IMG/VR virus record: IMGVR_UViG_3300017963_000217
Location: 1 to 64,000 of that record
Length of the DNA stretch: 64,000 nucleotides
Reading direction: 5' to 3' (one strand)
From: a virus
This document shows positions 7,333 to 14,147 of this stretch, piece after piece. The translations under genes were made by a program, and so were the position numbers. The stretch's first letter is position 1. The number at the start of each line of letters is the position of its first letter. The notes beneath the pieces were generated by a model. It was not told the origin of the DNA and ran no database searches. It saw only the letters and a program-made list of their open reading frames with translations.

Positions 7333-7503
7333 ATGGATAGAAAAAAATTGTTAAGACGTAAAAAAGTATTAACAAATCAGATTCGTATTTTCAAGAAAAA
7401 GATTGTAGATTCAACATCGGAAAGCACAGAACAGATGCTACTTGAAAAGTTGGAGGATATAAGAGCAAGTTTATCTAAAATAGAAAAAAGACTGAGATCG
7501 TAA
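7333..7503 (+). CDS. Small helical protein, 56 aa
   Basis: The ATG follows GGGGAGA. The product is a short, highly basic coiled-coil-like helix (MDRKKLLRRKKVL... KLEDIRASLSKIEKRLRS). The stop overlaps the next start (TAATG). It sits between the tRNA-Gly and a zinc-ribbon gene. Function is unknown. Confidence 0.6.
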   Translation: MDRKKLLRRKKVLTNQIRIFKKKIVDSTSESTEQMLLEKLEDIRASLSKIEKRLRS

Positions 7504-7658
7504 TGTTTGAGGACTTAATAAAAGAAAAGAAAAAACAAATAGAAGAACAAATGGATAGTAATGTATATTTATATTGCACAATGTGTGGATATACGATGAA
7601 AGCAATGGTAAATATTTGTCCAATTTGTGGCGCCGCCATGATAGGCGCACCTGAGTAA
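7503..7658 (+). CDS. Small zinc-ribbon protein, 51 aa
   Basis: This is translationally coupled to the preceding gene by TAATG. A charged helix (LIKEKKKQIEEQMDS) is followed by CTMCGY at residues 25-30 and CPICGA at 39-44, a classic two-knuckle zinc ribbon. Likely a small nucleic-acid or protein adaptor; the specific role is unknown. The 111 bases after it (7659-7769) show no gene. Confidence 0.6.
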   Translation: MFEDLIKEKKKQIEEQMDSNVYLYCTMCGYTMKAMVNICPICGAAMIGAPE

Positions 7659-7769
7659 AAGGAGTAGACATGACATAGATTCATAAAATGGAATATGGGT
7701 AGGTTGCCAGAGGGCCTCCTTGAATATTGTCTTAAAAATAAAAATAAAAATTAACAAGGAGACAATATC

Positions 7770-8072
7770 ATGAGACCAAAAATGAAAGAACTTAAATACT
7801 GGCTTATTACCCATGCAACGGAAATCAGAGAAACAAGAAAATTACTAAAAGATGCTCAGAGGAATAGTAAAGCTACTTGGAGATTTCGAGGAGATATAAT
7901 TAGAATGGTTCCAGAGTATAGGCACCATCATATTGCATATTCTGAAATGAAAGGTAGATCTAGAGAACAAATAGAACGTCCCAGAGAAGACAACCTCCCC
8001 AATGAAAATTGGATTGAGGAAATCAAAAAGGAATACTGGGATGAACCAAAGACTTTATGTGTTAGTACGTAA
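7770..8072 (+). CDS. Hypothetical protein, 100 aa
   Basis: This gene has an AAGGAG ribosome site. The product is Arg/Glu-rich and helical, with RFRGDIIRMVPEYRHHHIAY in the middle. It overlaps the start of the peptidyl-tRNA hydrolase-like gene by 32 bases. No family is recognised. Confidence 0.7.
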   Translation: MRPKMKELKYWLITHATEIRETRKLLKDAQRNSKATWRFRGDIIRMVPEYRHHHIAYSEMKGRSREQIERPREDNLPNENWIEEIKKEYWDEPKTLCVST

Positions 8073-8331
8073 AGATTTGCCCAAGTCCTATCAAGCTGTT
8101 CAGGCTGGTCATGCAGTAGCTGAATGGTTATTGTATGATCAGTCCTGGCAAAATGAAACACTTGTCTATCTGGGAGTGAATAACGAAAACGAATTATTGG
8201 ATTGGAAAGAGAGATTGGATTTTAATAATATAAAGCACGCGTCATTTAGAGAGCCTGATATAGGAGATCAACTGACTGCAATAGCTACTTTGTCCGACGG
8301 GAAAATTTTTAAAAAGTTGAAATTAATATAA
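8041..8331 (+). CDS. PTH2-like peptidyl-tRNA hydrolase
   Basis: This 96 aa protein matches the start of the PTH2 fold: RLYVLVRKDLPKSYQAVQAGHAVAEWLL, with the conserved K11-D12-L, Q21 and H24 positions. PTH2 enzymes release peptides from peptidyl-tRNA and so recycle stalled tRNAs. The ATG at 8041 is chosen since it begins the first conserved strand; an upstream start at 8002 lies within the previous gene. It ends directly against the amber-suppressor tRNA. Recycling of tRNA during infection is a sensible role, but catalytic activity is inferred. Confidence 0.8.
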   Translation: MNQRLYVLVRKDLPKSYQAVQAGHAVAEWLLYDQSWQNETLVYLGVNNENELLDWKERLDFNNIKHASFREPDIGDQLTAIATLSDGKIFKKLKLI

Positions 8332-8406
8332 GCGCCTGTAGCATAGTGGCTAATGCAGCGGATTCTAAACCCGCTTACAAGGGTTCAATTCCCTTCGGGC
8401 GCTCCA
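8332..8406 (+). tRNA. Amber suppressor tRNA (anticodon CTA)
   Basis: The cloverleaf is complete: acceptor GCGCCTG/CGGGCGC (one U-G), D-arm GCAT/ATGC, A26, anticodon arm GCGGA-TTCTAAA-CCCGC, variable loop TTAC, T-arm AAGGG TTCAATT CCCTT, U73 and encoded CCA. Counting positions puts CTA (8365-8367) at 34-36, so it would read UAG. The 31-39 pair is an A-C mismatch. Alternative registers (for example TCT for Arg) destroy the stem. Phage suppressor tRNAs of this kind are known to recode amber in some large phages. Which amino acid is loaded cannot be read from the sequence. Confidence 0.85.
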
Positions 8407-8439
8407 AGATTTGTAACAAAGTTTGAAAAAGTAAAATAA

Positions 8440-8516
8440 GCCGCTATAGCTCAGTAGGCCAGAGCGCGTCATTGGTAATGACGAGGTCTCCGGTTCAATT
8501 CCGGATAGCGGCTCCA
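8440..8516 (+). tRNA. tRNA-Thr (GGT)
   Basis: Acceptor GCCGCTA/TAGCGGC, D-arm GCTC/GAGC, anticodon stem CGTCA/TGACG with loop TTGGTAA (anticodon GGT), and T-arm TCCGG TTCAATT CCGGA all pair perfectly. CCA is encoded at 8514-8516. It decodes ACC/ACU. Confidence 0.95.
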
Positions 8517-8547
8517 AATAAATATTTAAAAATAAAGGAGATTTAAA

Positions 8548-8796
8548 ATGGAAGATCAAGTAATGGAAAGCACAGTAGAAACCGAAGAGGTAGTAGAGGA
8601 AGTTAATGCTGAGGAAGAGGAAGCGAAACTAAGACAAGAGAGAATCTCAGCTTGTAATAGAGAAATTACATCTGTTTTAGAAAAGTATGGATGTACGCTA
8701 GATGCAGTTATTACTCTTAGAGCTGGACAGGTAATTCCTGGAATCAAGATTGTACCAATAGAGTTGATGCGGCAATCGCAACCACAACCTGTATAA
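8548..8796 (+). CDS. Small acidic protein, 82 aa
   Basis: This has an AAGGAG ribosome site. The N-terminal third is a Glu/Val-rich run, followed by a compact domain (SACNREITSVLEKYGCTLDAVITLRAGQVIPGIKIVPIEL) that could form a small alpha/beta fold. It lies between two tRNA genes. Function is unknown. Confidence 0.7.
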   Translation: MEDQVMESTVETEEVVEEVNAEEEEAKLRQERISACNREITSVLEKYGCTLDAVITLRAGQVIPGIKIVPIELMRQSQPQPV

Positions 8797-8814
8797 TATC
8801 TTACTTACATTAAA

Positions 8815-8885
8815 GCGGGCATAGCATAGTGGTAATGCGGGAGGATTCCAACCTCTTGACCGGGGTTCGATTCCCCGTGTCCGCT
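8815..8885 (+). tRNA. tRNA-Gly (TCC)
   Basis: Acceptor GCGGGCA/TGTCCGC (identical to the GCC isoacceptor), D-arm GCAT/ATGC, anticodon stem GGAGG/CCTCT with loop ATTCCAA (anticodon TCC), T-arm CGGGG TTCGATT CCCCG, discriminator U. CCA is not encoded (TCAA follows), so the host must add it. It decodes GGA/GGG. Confidence 0.93.
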
Positions 8886-8909
8886 CAATAACCATAGGGG
8901 AGAGAGAAA

Positions 8910-10001
8910 ATGCCAGTAGTAACTTATAATCCGTTTACCAGGAATTATGATTTTATTGGTAGTACAAGTACATCAAGTGGGGTATCAGACCATGGATTAT
9001 TAAATGGTCTATTAGATGATGATCATCCGCAATATTTATTAACAGATGGATCTCGACAGCTATCAGCTGATTGGGATTTTGGTGCTTTTACTATATCTGG
9101 AACCGGAGATGTTCATTGTAATGATTTATATACGTCTGGAAGTGGTATCTATATAGGTGGATTGCATCTTACATATGATGGAAATGAATTTATTATACCA
9201 GATGATGTTTTTGTTGACAATAGTAATTTAATGGTCAACGGTGTGATTGGTACTGACACCAGTTTCTTTTTCCTTTCTTCATCAGGTATAATCGGTGTTT
9301 CGGGTATGCCAGATTTGTTAGAACTTAATCAAAACGAGATTATAATTAACGGTGATTTTATTTTCGACAGTAACACCATTTCTGGAACAGGCGACATACA
9401 CTGCAATGACTTATACACAGCTGGAAGTGGTATATATCTTGGTGGGCTACATTTAACTTATGATGGAAACGAACTTAATATTCCCGAAAATGTTTTCATA
9501 GACAAGGATGCATATTGTGAAAATTTATTTACTAACAACAATCTATTTGTTAGTGGTTCTATTGATACAAATAATATAGAATTTAATGGAACAATATCTG
9601 GTACTGGGGATATTTATTGTAACAACCTGTATACCAGCAGTGGTAGTCTGTATATAGGAGATTTACATCTATCATACAATGGATCACATCTAGTTATCCC
9701 CGAACAATTACAAGTTATGGGTGATATAGGTACTGGTAATAACCTGTATGTGGTTGGTGATGTTGTTTTTGGAACTTCATTTGGAACTATAGGTGTTCAG
9801 GGGATGGAAGATCTAATAGAAATTGACCAAGATAAGATGACGCTTAACGGCGATGTTGAAATAGGTGACATGAATGCATATTATCTTGGAGAGGCAACAG
9901 CAAGTGGAACTTGGCGAATAATAAGGGATGGAGAAGATCTAAAGTTCCAATGGTATGATGGTGGAAGTTGGAACGATGGTAATGTGACTGTCAATAGATA
10001 A
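8910..10001 (+). CDS. Fibre-like virion protein, 363 aa
   Basis: The protein has modules found in the other fibre-like proteins of this window: HGLLNGLLDDDHPQYLL near residue 28, then SRQLSADWDFG. Three copies follow of a unit built on TISGTGDVHCNDLYTSGSGIYIGGLHLTYDGN. The units are Gly/Ser/Asp-rich beta strands, as in trimeric phage fibres and head or tail appendages. No enzymatic domain is seen. Its position, set between tRNA genes and away from the late cluster, is odd for a structural gene, but the shared modules make the assignment reasonable. Confidence 0.7.
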   Translation: MPVVTYNPFTRNYDFIGSTSTSSGVSDHGLLNGLLDDDHPQYLLTDGSRQLSADWDFGAFTISGTGDVHCNDLYTSGSGIYIGGLHLTYDGNEFIIPDDVFVDNSNLMVNGVIGTDTSFFFLSSSGIIGVSGMPDLLELNQNEIIINGDFIFDSNTISGTGDIHCNDLYTAGSGIYLGGLHLTYDGNELNIPENVFIDKDAYCENLFTNNNLFVSGSIDTNNIEFNGTISGTGDIYCNNLYTSSGSLYIGDLHLSYNGSHLVIPEQLQVMGDIGTGNNLYVVGDVVFGTSFGTIGVQGMEDLIEIDQDKMTLNGDVEIGDMNAYYLGEATASGTWRIIRDGEDLKFQWYDGGSWNDGNVTVNR

Positions 10002-10007
10002 AATTGA

Positions 10008-10083
10008 TGGGGGATAGTTCAGCGGAAGAACGTCCGGCTCTGACCCGGAAGACTCGAAGGTTCGAATCCTTCTCCCCCAGCCA
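10008..10083 (+). tRNA. tRNA-Gln (CTG)
   Basis: Acceptor TGGGGGA/TCCCCCA with U1-A72 and discriminator G73, both typical of tRNA-Gln; D-arm GTTC/GAAC; anticodon stem TCCGG/CCGGA with loop CTCTGAC (anticodon CTG); T-arm GAAGG TTCGAAT CCTTC; encoded CCA at 10081-10083. It decodes CAG. Confidence 0.93.
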
Positions 10084-10101
10084 AAAATTTAGAGGTATAA
10101 A

Positions 10102-10449
10102 ATGTCTAAATGGATAACTATAATATTAACTGCTTTAGGTATGATAGTGGGCGGAATATTTTTTATAGAGGATAGATTCGAGAATGAATCTGATGCAGCG
10201 GAAACAAAATTAAAAGTAGCTGGTGTTGAAAGAGTTTCCCAAGAGCAAGTAGAAACATTACAATCTGTACAAAGATCTTTAGAATCTATGGAAAGAACTT
10301 TTGATCTGAGAGCATTAGAAAGTCTGCGTAACGAAAAATATCTAATGAGTAAACAACTACAGGAAGACCCTAATAACGAGTTATTAAAAGAAAGGATAGA
10401 GCGGTTAGAAGATAGGATCGAAAAGCTAGAGAACAAATTATATGATTAA
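10102..10449 (+). CDS. Membrane-anchored coiled-coil protein, 115 aa
   Basis: One N-terminal hydrophobic segment (WITIILTALGMIVGGIFFI, residues 4-22) is followed by a long charged helix with heptad-like Leu spacing to the C terminus. This topology is compatible with an inner-membrane spanin, a holin accessory or a virion-associated membrane protein. The sequence does not decide between these. It follows tRNA-Gln directly. Confidence 0.65.
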   Translation: MSKWITIILTALGMIVGGIFFIEDRFENESDAAETKLKVAGVERVSQEQVETLQSVQRSLESMERTFDLRALESLRNEKYLMSKQLQEDPNNELLKERIERLEDRIEKLENKLYD

Positions 10450-10477
10450 GTTATGAATATTTATAAAGGAGAGTTTT

Positions 10478-11479
10478 ATGGGTACTGAATCGAAGGATTT
10501 GTCAGTAATAAATGAAGTAAGTGATATAACTTTAAAAGCTGATAAATTAATAGATAAATCAAATATATTTATGCAAATTACTACTCGTGGGGCTGATGCT
10601 AGTAGTAAGTCATTAGTGGATTTTAAAGTATTTGATAATAATAAGCTCGCTAAACTGGCTGAAAATATGCCAGAAATAAATAGAGCTACTAATGTTTTCG
10701 GTAAGCAGAATTCTCAAACGACTAGCAAAATGATGTCATTAAACATGATATCACAATCACCTTATAGAAGATTAAAACAATGCTTGGCACAGATAGAACG
10801 TAAAAGATCAGCTTTGAAAGAAAACGTATTTAGACTCAGAAGAGATAAATTAGAGATGGATAAATTACTATATCTCAAAAATAAATTAGAGAATAAATTG
10901 AAAAATTGCGAGTTTGAAGAAGATCAAGATCCTCAAGATATACAATTCAAAATAGACTCAATAGAAATTGATATTCAGGAAAAAGCTTCTGGAATAGCGG
11001 ATTCAAATTTATATATCGAAGGCGCTCTAAAAGAAATAGGAATGTATCAAGAAGCTTATAATGAAATAAAAGAATCTCACAATATCCCGGATGCTTGGGA
11101 TGAAGAAGATTATGAAAAAGCAGAAATAGAAGAACACGTAAAAACTGCTTTTCTACATGCTATAAGAGATTTAGAAATGAATGGTAGACTAAATGTAGGT
11201 ACCCATGAATATTTAGAACAATATGGGGTTAACCCACAAAGTGCTTTAGTTTTTGTACGGGCATATTTAACTAATCACGCAAATCTCGTATCCAAAGGAA
11301 AAATACCTAATGTTAATGCTCTATATGAGTTTTTAGATGAAATGCATGGTATGTTTAAAGATGAATATAAACATGCTATGAAAAGAACTGGATTAAAGAA
11401 TATAATATCAAGAGATTTTTTATATATAGATTCGTCTAACCAATTAACCGAGGGTGAAGGAGATCAATCTGAAAATTAA
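10478..11479 (+). CDS. Hypothetical coiled-coil protein, 333 aa
   Basis: The RBS is AAAGGAG. Residues about 95-190 form a Lys/Glu-rich coiled coil (KRSALKENVFRLRRDKLEMDKLLYLKNKLENKL). The C-terminal half is globular with EHVKTAFLHAIRDLEMNGRLNVGTHEYLEQYGVNP. No motif of a known enzyme is seen. It is 12 bases from the following glycosyltransferase-like gene. Confidence 0.7.
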   Translation: MGTESKDLSVINEVSDITLKADKLIDKSNIFMQITTRGADASSKSLVDFKVFDNNKLAKLAENMPEINRATNVFGKQNSQTTSKMMSLNMISQSPYRRLKQCLAQIERKRSALKENVFRLRRDKLEMDKLLYLKNKLENKLKNCEFEEDQDPQDIQFKIDSIEIDIQEKASGIADSNLYIEGALKEIGMYQEAYNEIKESHNIPDAWDEEDYEKAEIEEHVKTAFLHAIRDLEMNGRLNVGTHEYLEQYGVNPQSALVFVRAYLTNHANLVSKGKIPNVNALYEFLDEMHGMFKDEYKHAMKRTGLKNIISRDFLYIDSSNQLTEGEGDQSEN

Positions 11480-11491
11480 TAGGAGAATTAC

Positions 11492-12193
11492 ATGTCAAAT
11501 AATTATATGAATGTAAATAGTAAGTATATTACTAAAGAAAAGGAACGTATATCTTTATTTATTGGTACACCAGCTTATGGATCCATGGTTCACACAGATT
11601 ACTTACACTCTTTAATGTCTTACCACGAAAGAAAGATACCTTTTACCACCATGACAATAGGCAATGAAAGTTTAATTACTCGTGGTAGAAATACCATACT
11701 TTCTTATTTCCATATAATGGCAGAATTTACACATTTATTCTTCCTCGACGCAGATATATATCTACATGCTGATGGGCTAATACAATTACTATCCAGAAAA
11801 AAAGATGTAATAGCAGCTCCAGTAGCGCTAAAAGGATTTGATGCTGATGGTAATCCCGTTTATAATATAGGAAAAATATTAGAGGAGTGTAATGATGGGT
11901 TAATAAAAGTAGATCGTGTAGGTACGGCTGTGTTTATATTATCTAGAAAAGCTTGTAATACATTAGTTGAAAAAGCTATATCAGACAACGATGTTTATTA
12001 CTCCAATAAACACACACGAGGAGATGCTCAACAAATAAACATGTATGACGTATTTAAAACCGGCGTGTTTGATAATGAATATTATTCCGAGGACTTTTAT
12101 GTAGCCAAAGTGTTGAGAGAGTTAGGATTTGATGTATTTGTTGACACCACAGTGCCGACCAAACATAATGGAATGTATGTGTTTGGGACCTAA
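11492..12193 (+). CDS. GT-A-fold glycosyltransferase-like protein
   Basis: The 234 aa protein starts with a Rossmann-like strand ISLFIGTPAYGSMV (residues 20-33) and has HLFFLDADIYLHADG, with the DxD motif at residues 86-88. It then has IAAPVALKG and a C-terminal YSEDFYVAKVLRELGFDVFVD. These are features of family 2-like GT-A glycosyltransferases, which move a sugar from a nucleotide-sugar onto an acceptor through a metal held by DxD. Possible targets are phage DNA, virion proteins or host surface; none can be chosen from context. Confidence 0.78.
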   Translation: MSNNYMNVNSKYITKEKERISLFIGTPAYGSMVHTDYLHSLMSYHERKIPFTTMTIGNESLITRGRNTILSYFHIMAEFTHLFFLDADIYLHADGLIQLLSRKKDVIAAPVALKGFDADGNPVYNIGKILEECNDGLIKVDRVGTAVFILSRKACNTLVEKAISDNDVYYSNKHTRGDAQQINMYDVFKTGVFDNEYYSEDFYVAKVLRELGFDVFVDTTVPTKHNGMYVFGT

Positions 12194-12245
12194 ACTTTTA
12201 TCTAACCATAGATTAGTAGAGGGACATATACAAAGGAGACGGACA

Positions 12246-12509
12246 ATGAGAAGACGTGGATGGCACTTGAAAGAGGAAGAGTTCTTGATCGACAATTACG
12301 AAACAATGACTATCAAAGAACTGCAAAAGGGATTGCTCGATCTATCAGATGGCAGATCTAAACGTGAACGATCGACCGATTCTATTAATGCCAAAATAAA
12401 ACGTCTCAAAGCCGAAGGAAGGATCAGGGGACAGAAAGATCAAGAAGCTGTAACTAGATCACTTATTCAAAGAGGGCGGAGAGACTATGACAGAGAACAT
12501 AAATCTTAA
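12246..12509 (+). CDS. Myb/SANT-like DNA-binding protein, 87 aa
   Basis: The ATG at 12246 is chosen for its AAAGGAG site. The protein begins GWHLKEEEFLIDNYETMTIKELQKGLL, a Trp-containing three-helix pattern close to SANT/Myb-type DNA-binding domains, then RSTDSINAKIKRLKAEGRI as the recognition-like helix. The C terminus is very basic. Probably a DNA-binding regulator; the target is unknown. It overlaps the next gene by 23 bases. Confidence 0.65.
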   Translation: MRRRGWHLKEEEFLIDNYETMTIKELQKGLLDLSDGRSKRERSTDSINAKIKRLKAEGRIRGQKDQEAVTRSLIQRGRRDYDREHKS

Positions 12510-12753
12510 TAATAATCTATGTAAAACATGTAAATATAGATTTAGAAGAGTTTTTATGCCGCTTAGGCCAGAGGAGTATCTGGATGAAGACGGCAATCGT
12601 GTATTAGAAAACGATGAAAATATTATAATAACTAACCAATGTTTATTAACTGGGATGGATCTAGATGGGGATATTACTATCGAATGTGATAGTTATAGAA
12701 GTCGTGACGAAAAGGAACATGAATCTATCACGTTTTTCAAGTATTTAAATTAA
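12487..12753 (+). CDS. Small Cys-containing protein, 88 aa
   Basis: Residues 12-15 are CKTC and later Cys occur in NQCLLTG and IECDSY, a Cx2C...C...C pattern that could bind one metal. Overlap with the preceding gene suggests coupled translation. No known domain. Confidence 0.6.
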   Translation: MTENINLNNNLCKTCKYRFRRVFMPLRPEEYLDEDGNRVLENDENIIITNQCLLTGMDLDGDITIECDSYRSRDEKEHESITFFKYLN

Positions 12754-12770
12754 GGAAAGGGAATTGAATT

Positions 12771-13421
12771 ATGGAATTGAATGATATTTTTAATAATGGG
12801 TATAATAAATTACCGCATAAATTAACCAGGAGTTATTATTGGAAATATGTGTTATCTACTAATGACAAAGTGTTGCTACCAGCTCTTTGGGACAGTGTAC
12901 TAATTGATGATTATTTTTATGCTAGCGGTTTGTTAGTGGCTAATATTAGGCATGATACTATAATGATTAATAAGATAGGTAGTATGTCACATGCCACTAT
13001 TAGAAGATCATTAAATCATCTAAATAATATAGGAGCTATAGTTAAAATAAACGGTGCAAAATTCAGAAATAATAAGTATTTTCTGGGGTTTAGAAGAAAA
13101 AATGGACAAGATAGGATATATTTAATGTACCATCTGTTAATGAGGTTTGAAGAGATGGTAAAAGAAAATATAGACAATCAACTGTCTAGTATTCTGAGTA
13201 AAGAATACACTAACATATGGACTGCTCCAAAAATAACGAATTATAACCCATATTGTTTAAGAGTTGATTATAGAAAATTTATACTCAATAATATAGATAA
13301 TCACAATGTTTTACTATACGGCAGGGTATCAGACAAGGGATCTTTGTTTTGTACCTTGTTTAATTGTAAGGACATGTACCAAAAACCTCTACCACACCGG
13401 AATTATAGTGAAGCGAAATAA
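12771..13421 (+). CDS. Winged-helix DNA-binding protein, candidate replication or regulatory protein
   Basis: The 216 aa protein has a clear helix-turn-helix around residues 62-95 (MINKIGSMSHATIRRSLNHLNNIGAIVKING), the pattern of a winged helix in which the second helix contacts DNA. The N-terminal region (LPHKLTRSYYWKYVLSTNDKVLLPALW) resembles phage replication-initiator or RepA-like N domains only loosely. About 100 bases downstream lies an array of TTGATCAA-containing repeats at 22-23 bp spacing, a natural binding target. It may be an origin-binding protein or a repressor. Confidence 0.65.
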   Translation: MELNDIFNNGYNKLPHKLTRSYYWKYVLSTNDKVLLPALWDSVLIDDYFYASGLLVANIRHDTIMINKIGSMSHATIRRSLNHLNNIGAIVKINGAKFRNNKYFLGFRRKNGQDRIYLMYHLLMRFEEMVKENIDNQLSSILSKEYTNIWTAPKITNYNPYCLRVDYRKFILNNIDNHNVLLYGRVSDKGSLFCTLFNCKDMYQKPLPHRNYSEAK

Positions 13422-13518
13422 CAAAGGTATAGGAGATATAAGTAAATTAAAGTTTATACCAAAAAGGTGGGACATGCTGGTTTATTTGCCATGCGGTGGC
13501 GATGATCAATCAACACAC

Positions 13519-13579
13519 ATTGATCAATATGATCTACGACATTGATCAATATGATCAATACATATAGATCAATATGAGC
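13519..13579 (+). repeat. Iteron-like tandem repeats
   Basis: ATTGATCAATATGATC occurs perfectly at 13519-13534 and 13541-13556. A third copy with two mismatches lies at 13564-13579, and a weaker core GATGATCAAT at 13501. Spacing is 22-23 bp, two helical turns. Each perfect copy contains the palindrome ATTGATCAAT. The rest of 13422-13678 is AT-rich, with a small hairpin GGTTAC-TAC-GTAACC at 13619-13633, and no convincing gene. Origin iterons or operators are the likely roles. Confidence 0.7.
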
Positions 13580-13678
13580 ATCTTATATTTACTATTAATA
13601 TAAGTACTATTATTATAAGGTTACTACGTAACCGGACGACTTTCTGAATCAAAAGATTTTTTCTTGTAGGAGGAAAAG

Positions 13679-14128
13679 ATGCCAGTAATTTTTACTAGGC
13701 CGATTGGCGGCGGGGGTGACATTGCCAGTGAAATTATAAATGATTCGTCTGTTGCCGGCGCTTCCGTTAAAGACGCCCTAGAATGGTTAGATCAAAATAA
13801 GGTAGATTATGATTTTGACGGAAATACCATTTCTGGAACTGGAGATGTTTATGCTGGCAGTTTTTACGGAGACGGCTCGAATTTAACGGGTATAATTACT
13901 GGTTCGGGTATAGCACGGGTATTTAAATTCAACCAGTATCTCATAACCGTCAGTGGGATGCAGGTTTATTCTCTGCCAGATTTACCAGTGGAAGACACGG
14001 AGCAGATATATCTGAACGGATTATTACAAGAACCAGGGCAGGACTATGTGATTTCAGGACAGGTGGTTAGTTTTATAGTTTCAATTGATTTAGGAGATAT
14101 TTTACTCGCGAGTTACATAGTTCAATAA
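13679..14128 (+). CDS. Fibre-like virion protein, 149 aa
   Basis: This has a TAGGAGG ribosome site. It carries NTISGTGDVYAGSFYGDGSNLTGI, a Gly-rich fibre repeat. It ends in a small domain, QIYLNGLLQEPGQDYVISGQ...GDILLASYIVQ, which recurs at the C terminus of the giant fibre (14148-19118) and inside the 20197 protein. This domain probably caps a beta-rich fibre. Likely a virion appendage component. Confidence 0.75.
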   Translation: MPVIFTRPIGGGGDIASEIINDSSVAGASVKDALEWLDQNKVDYDFDGNTISGTGDVYAGSFYGDGSNLTGIITGSGIARVFKFNQYLITVSGMQVYSLPDLPVEDTEQIYLNGLLQEPGQDYVISGQVVSFIVSIDLGDILLASYIVQ

Positions 14129-14147
14129 AATAAGAAGGAGGAAAAGT

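Noticed and set aside
8332-8406. Reading this tRNA as tRNA-Arg (TCT)
   Set aside because: Shifting the loop by one base to give TCT destroys the anticodon stem pairing and the spacing from position 26; CTA is the only register with a 7-base loop.
13306-13545. A 79-codon frame overlapping the end of the winged-helix gene
   Set aside because: Most of it is a shadow of the 12771 gene in another frame; only a 44-codon GTG-started tail is free and it has no ribosome site.
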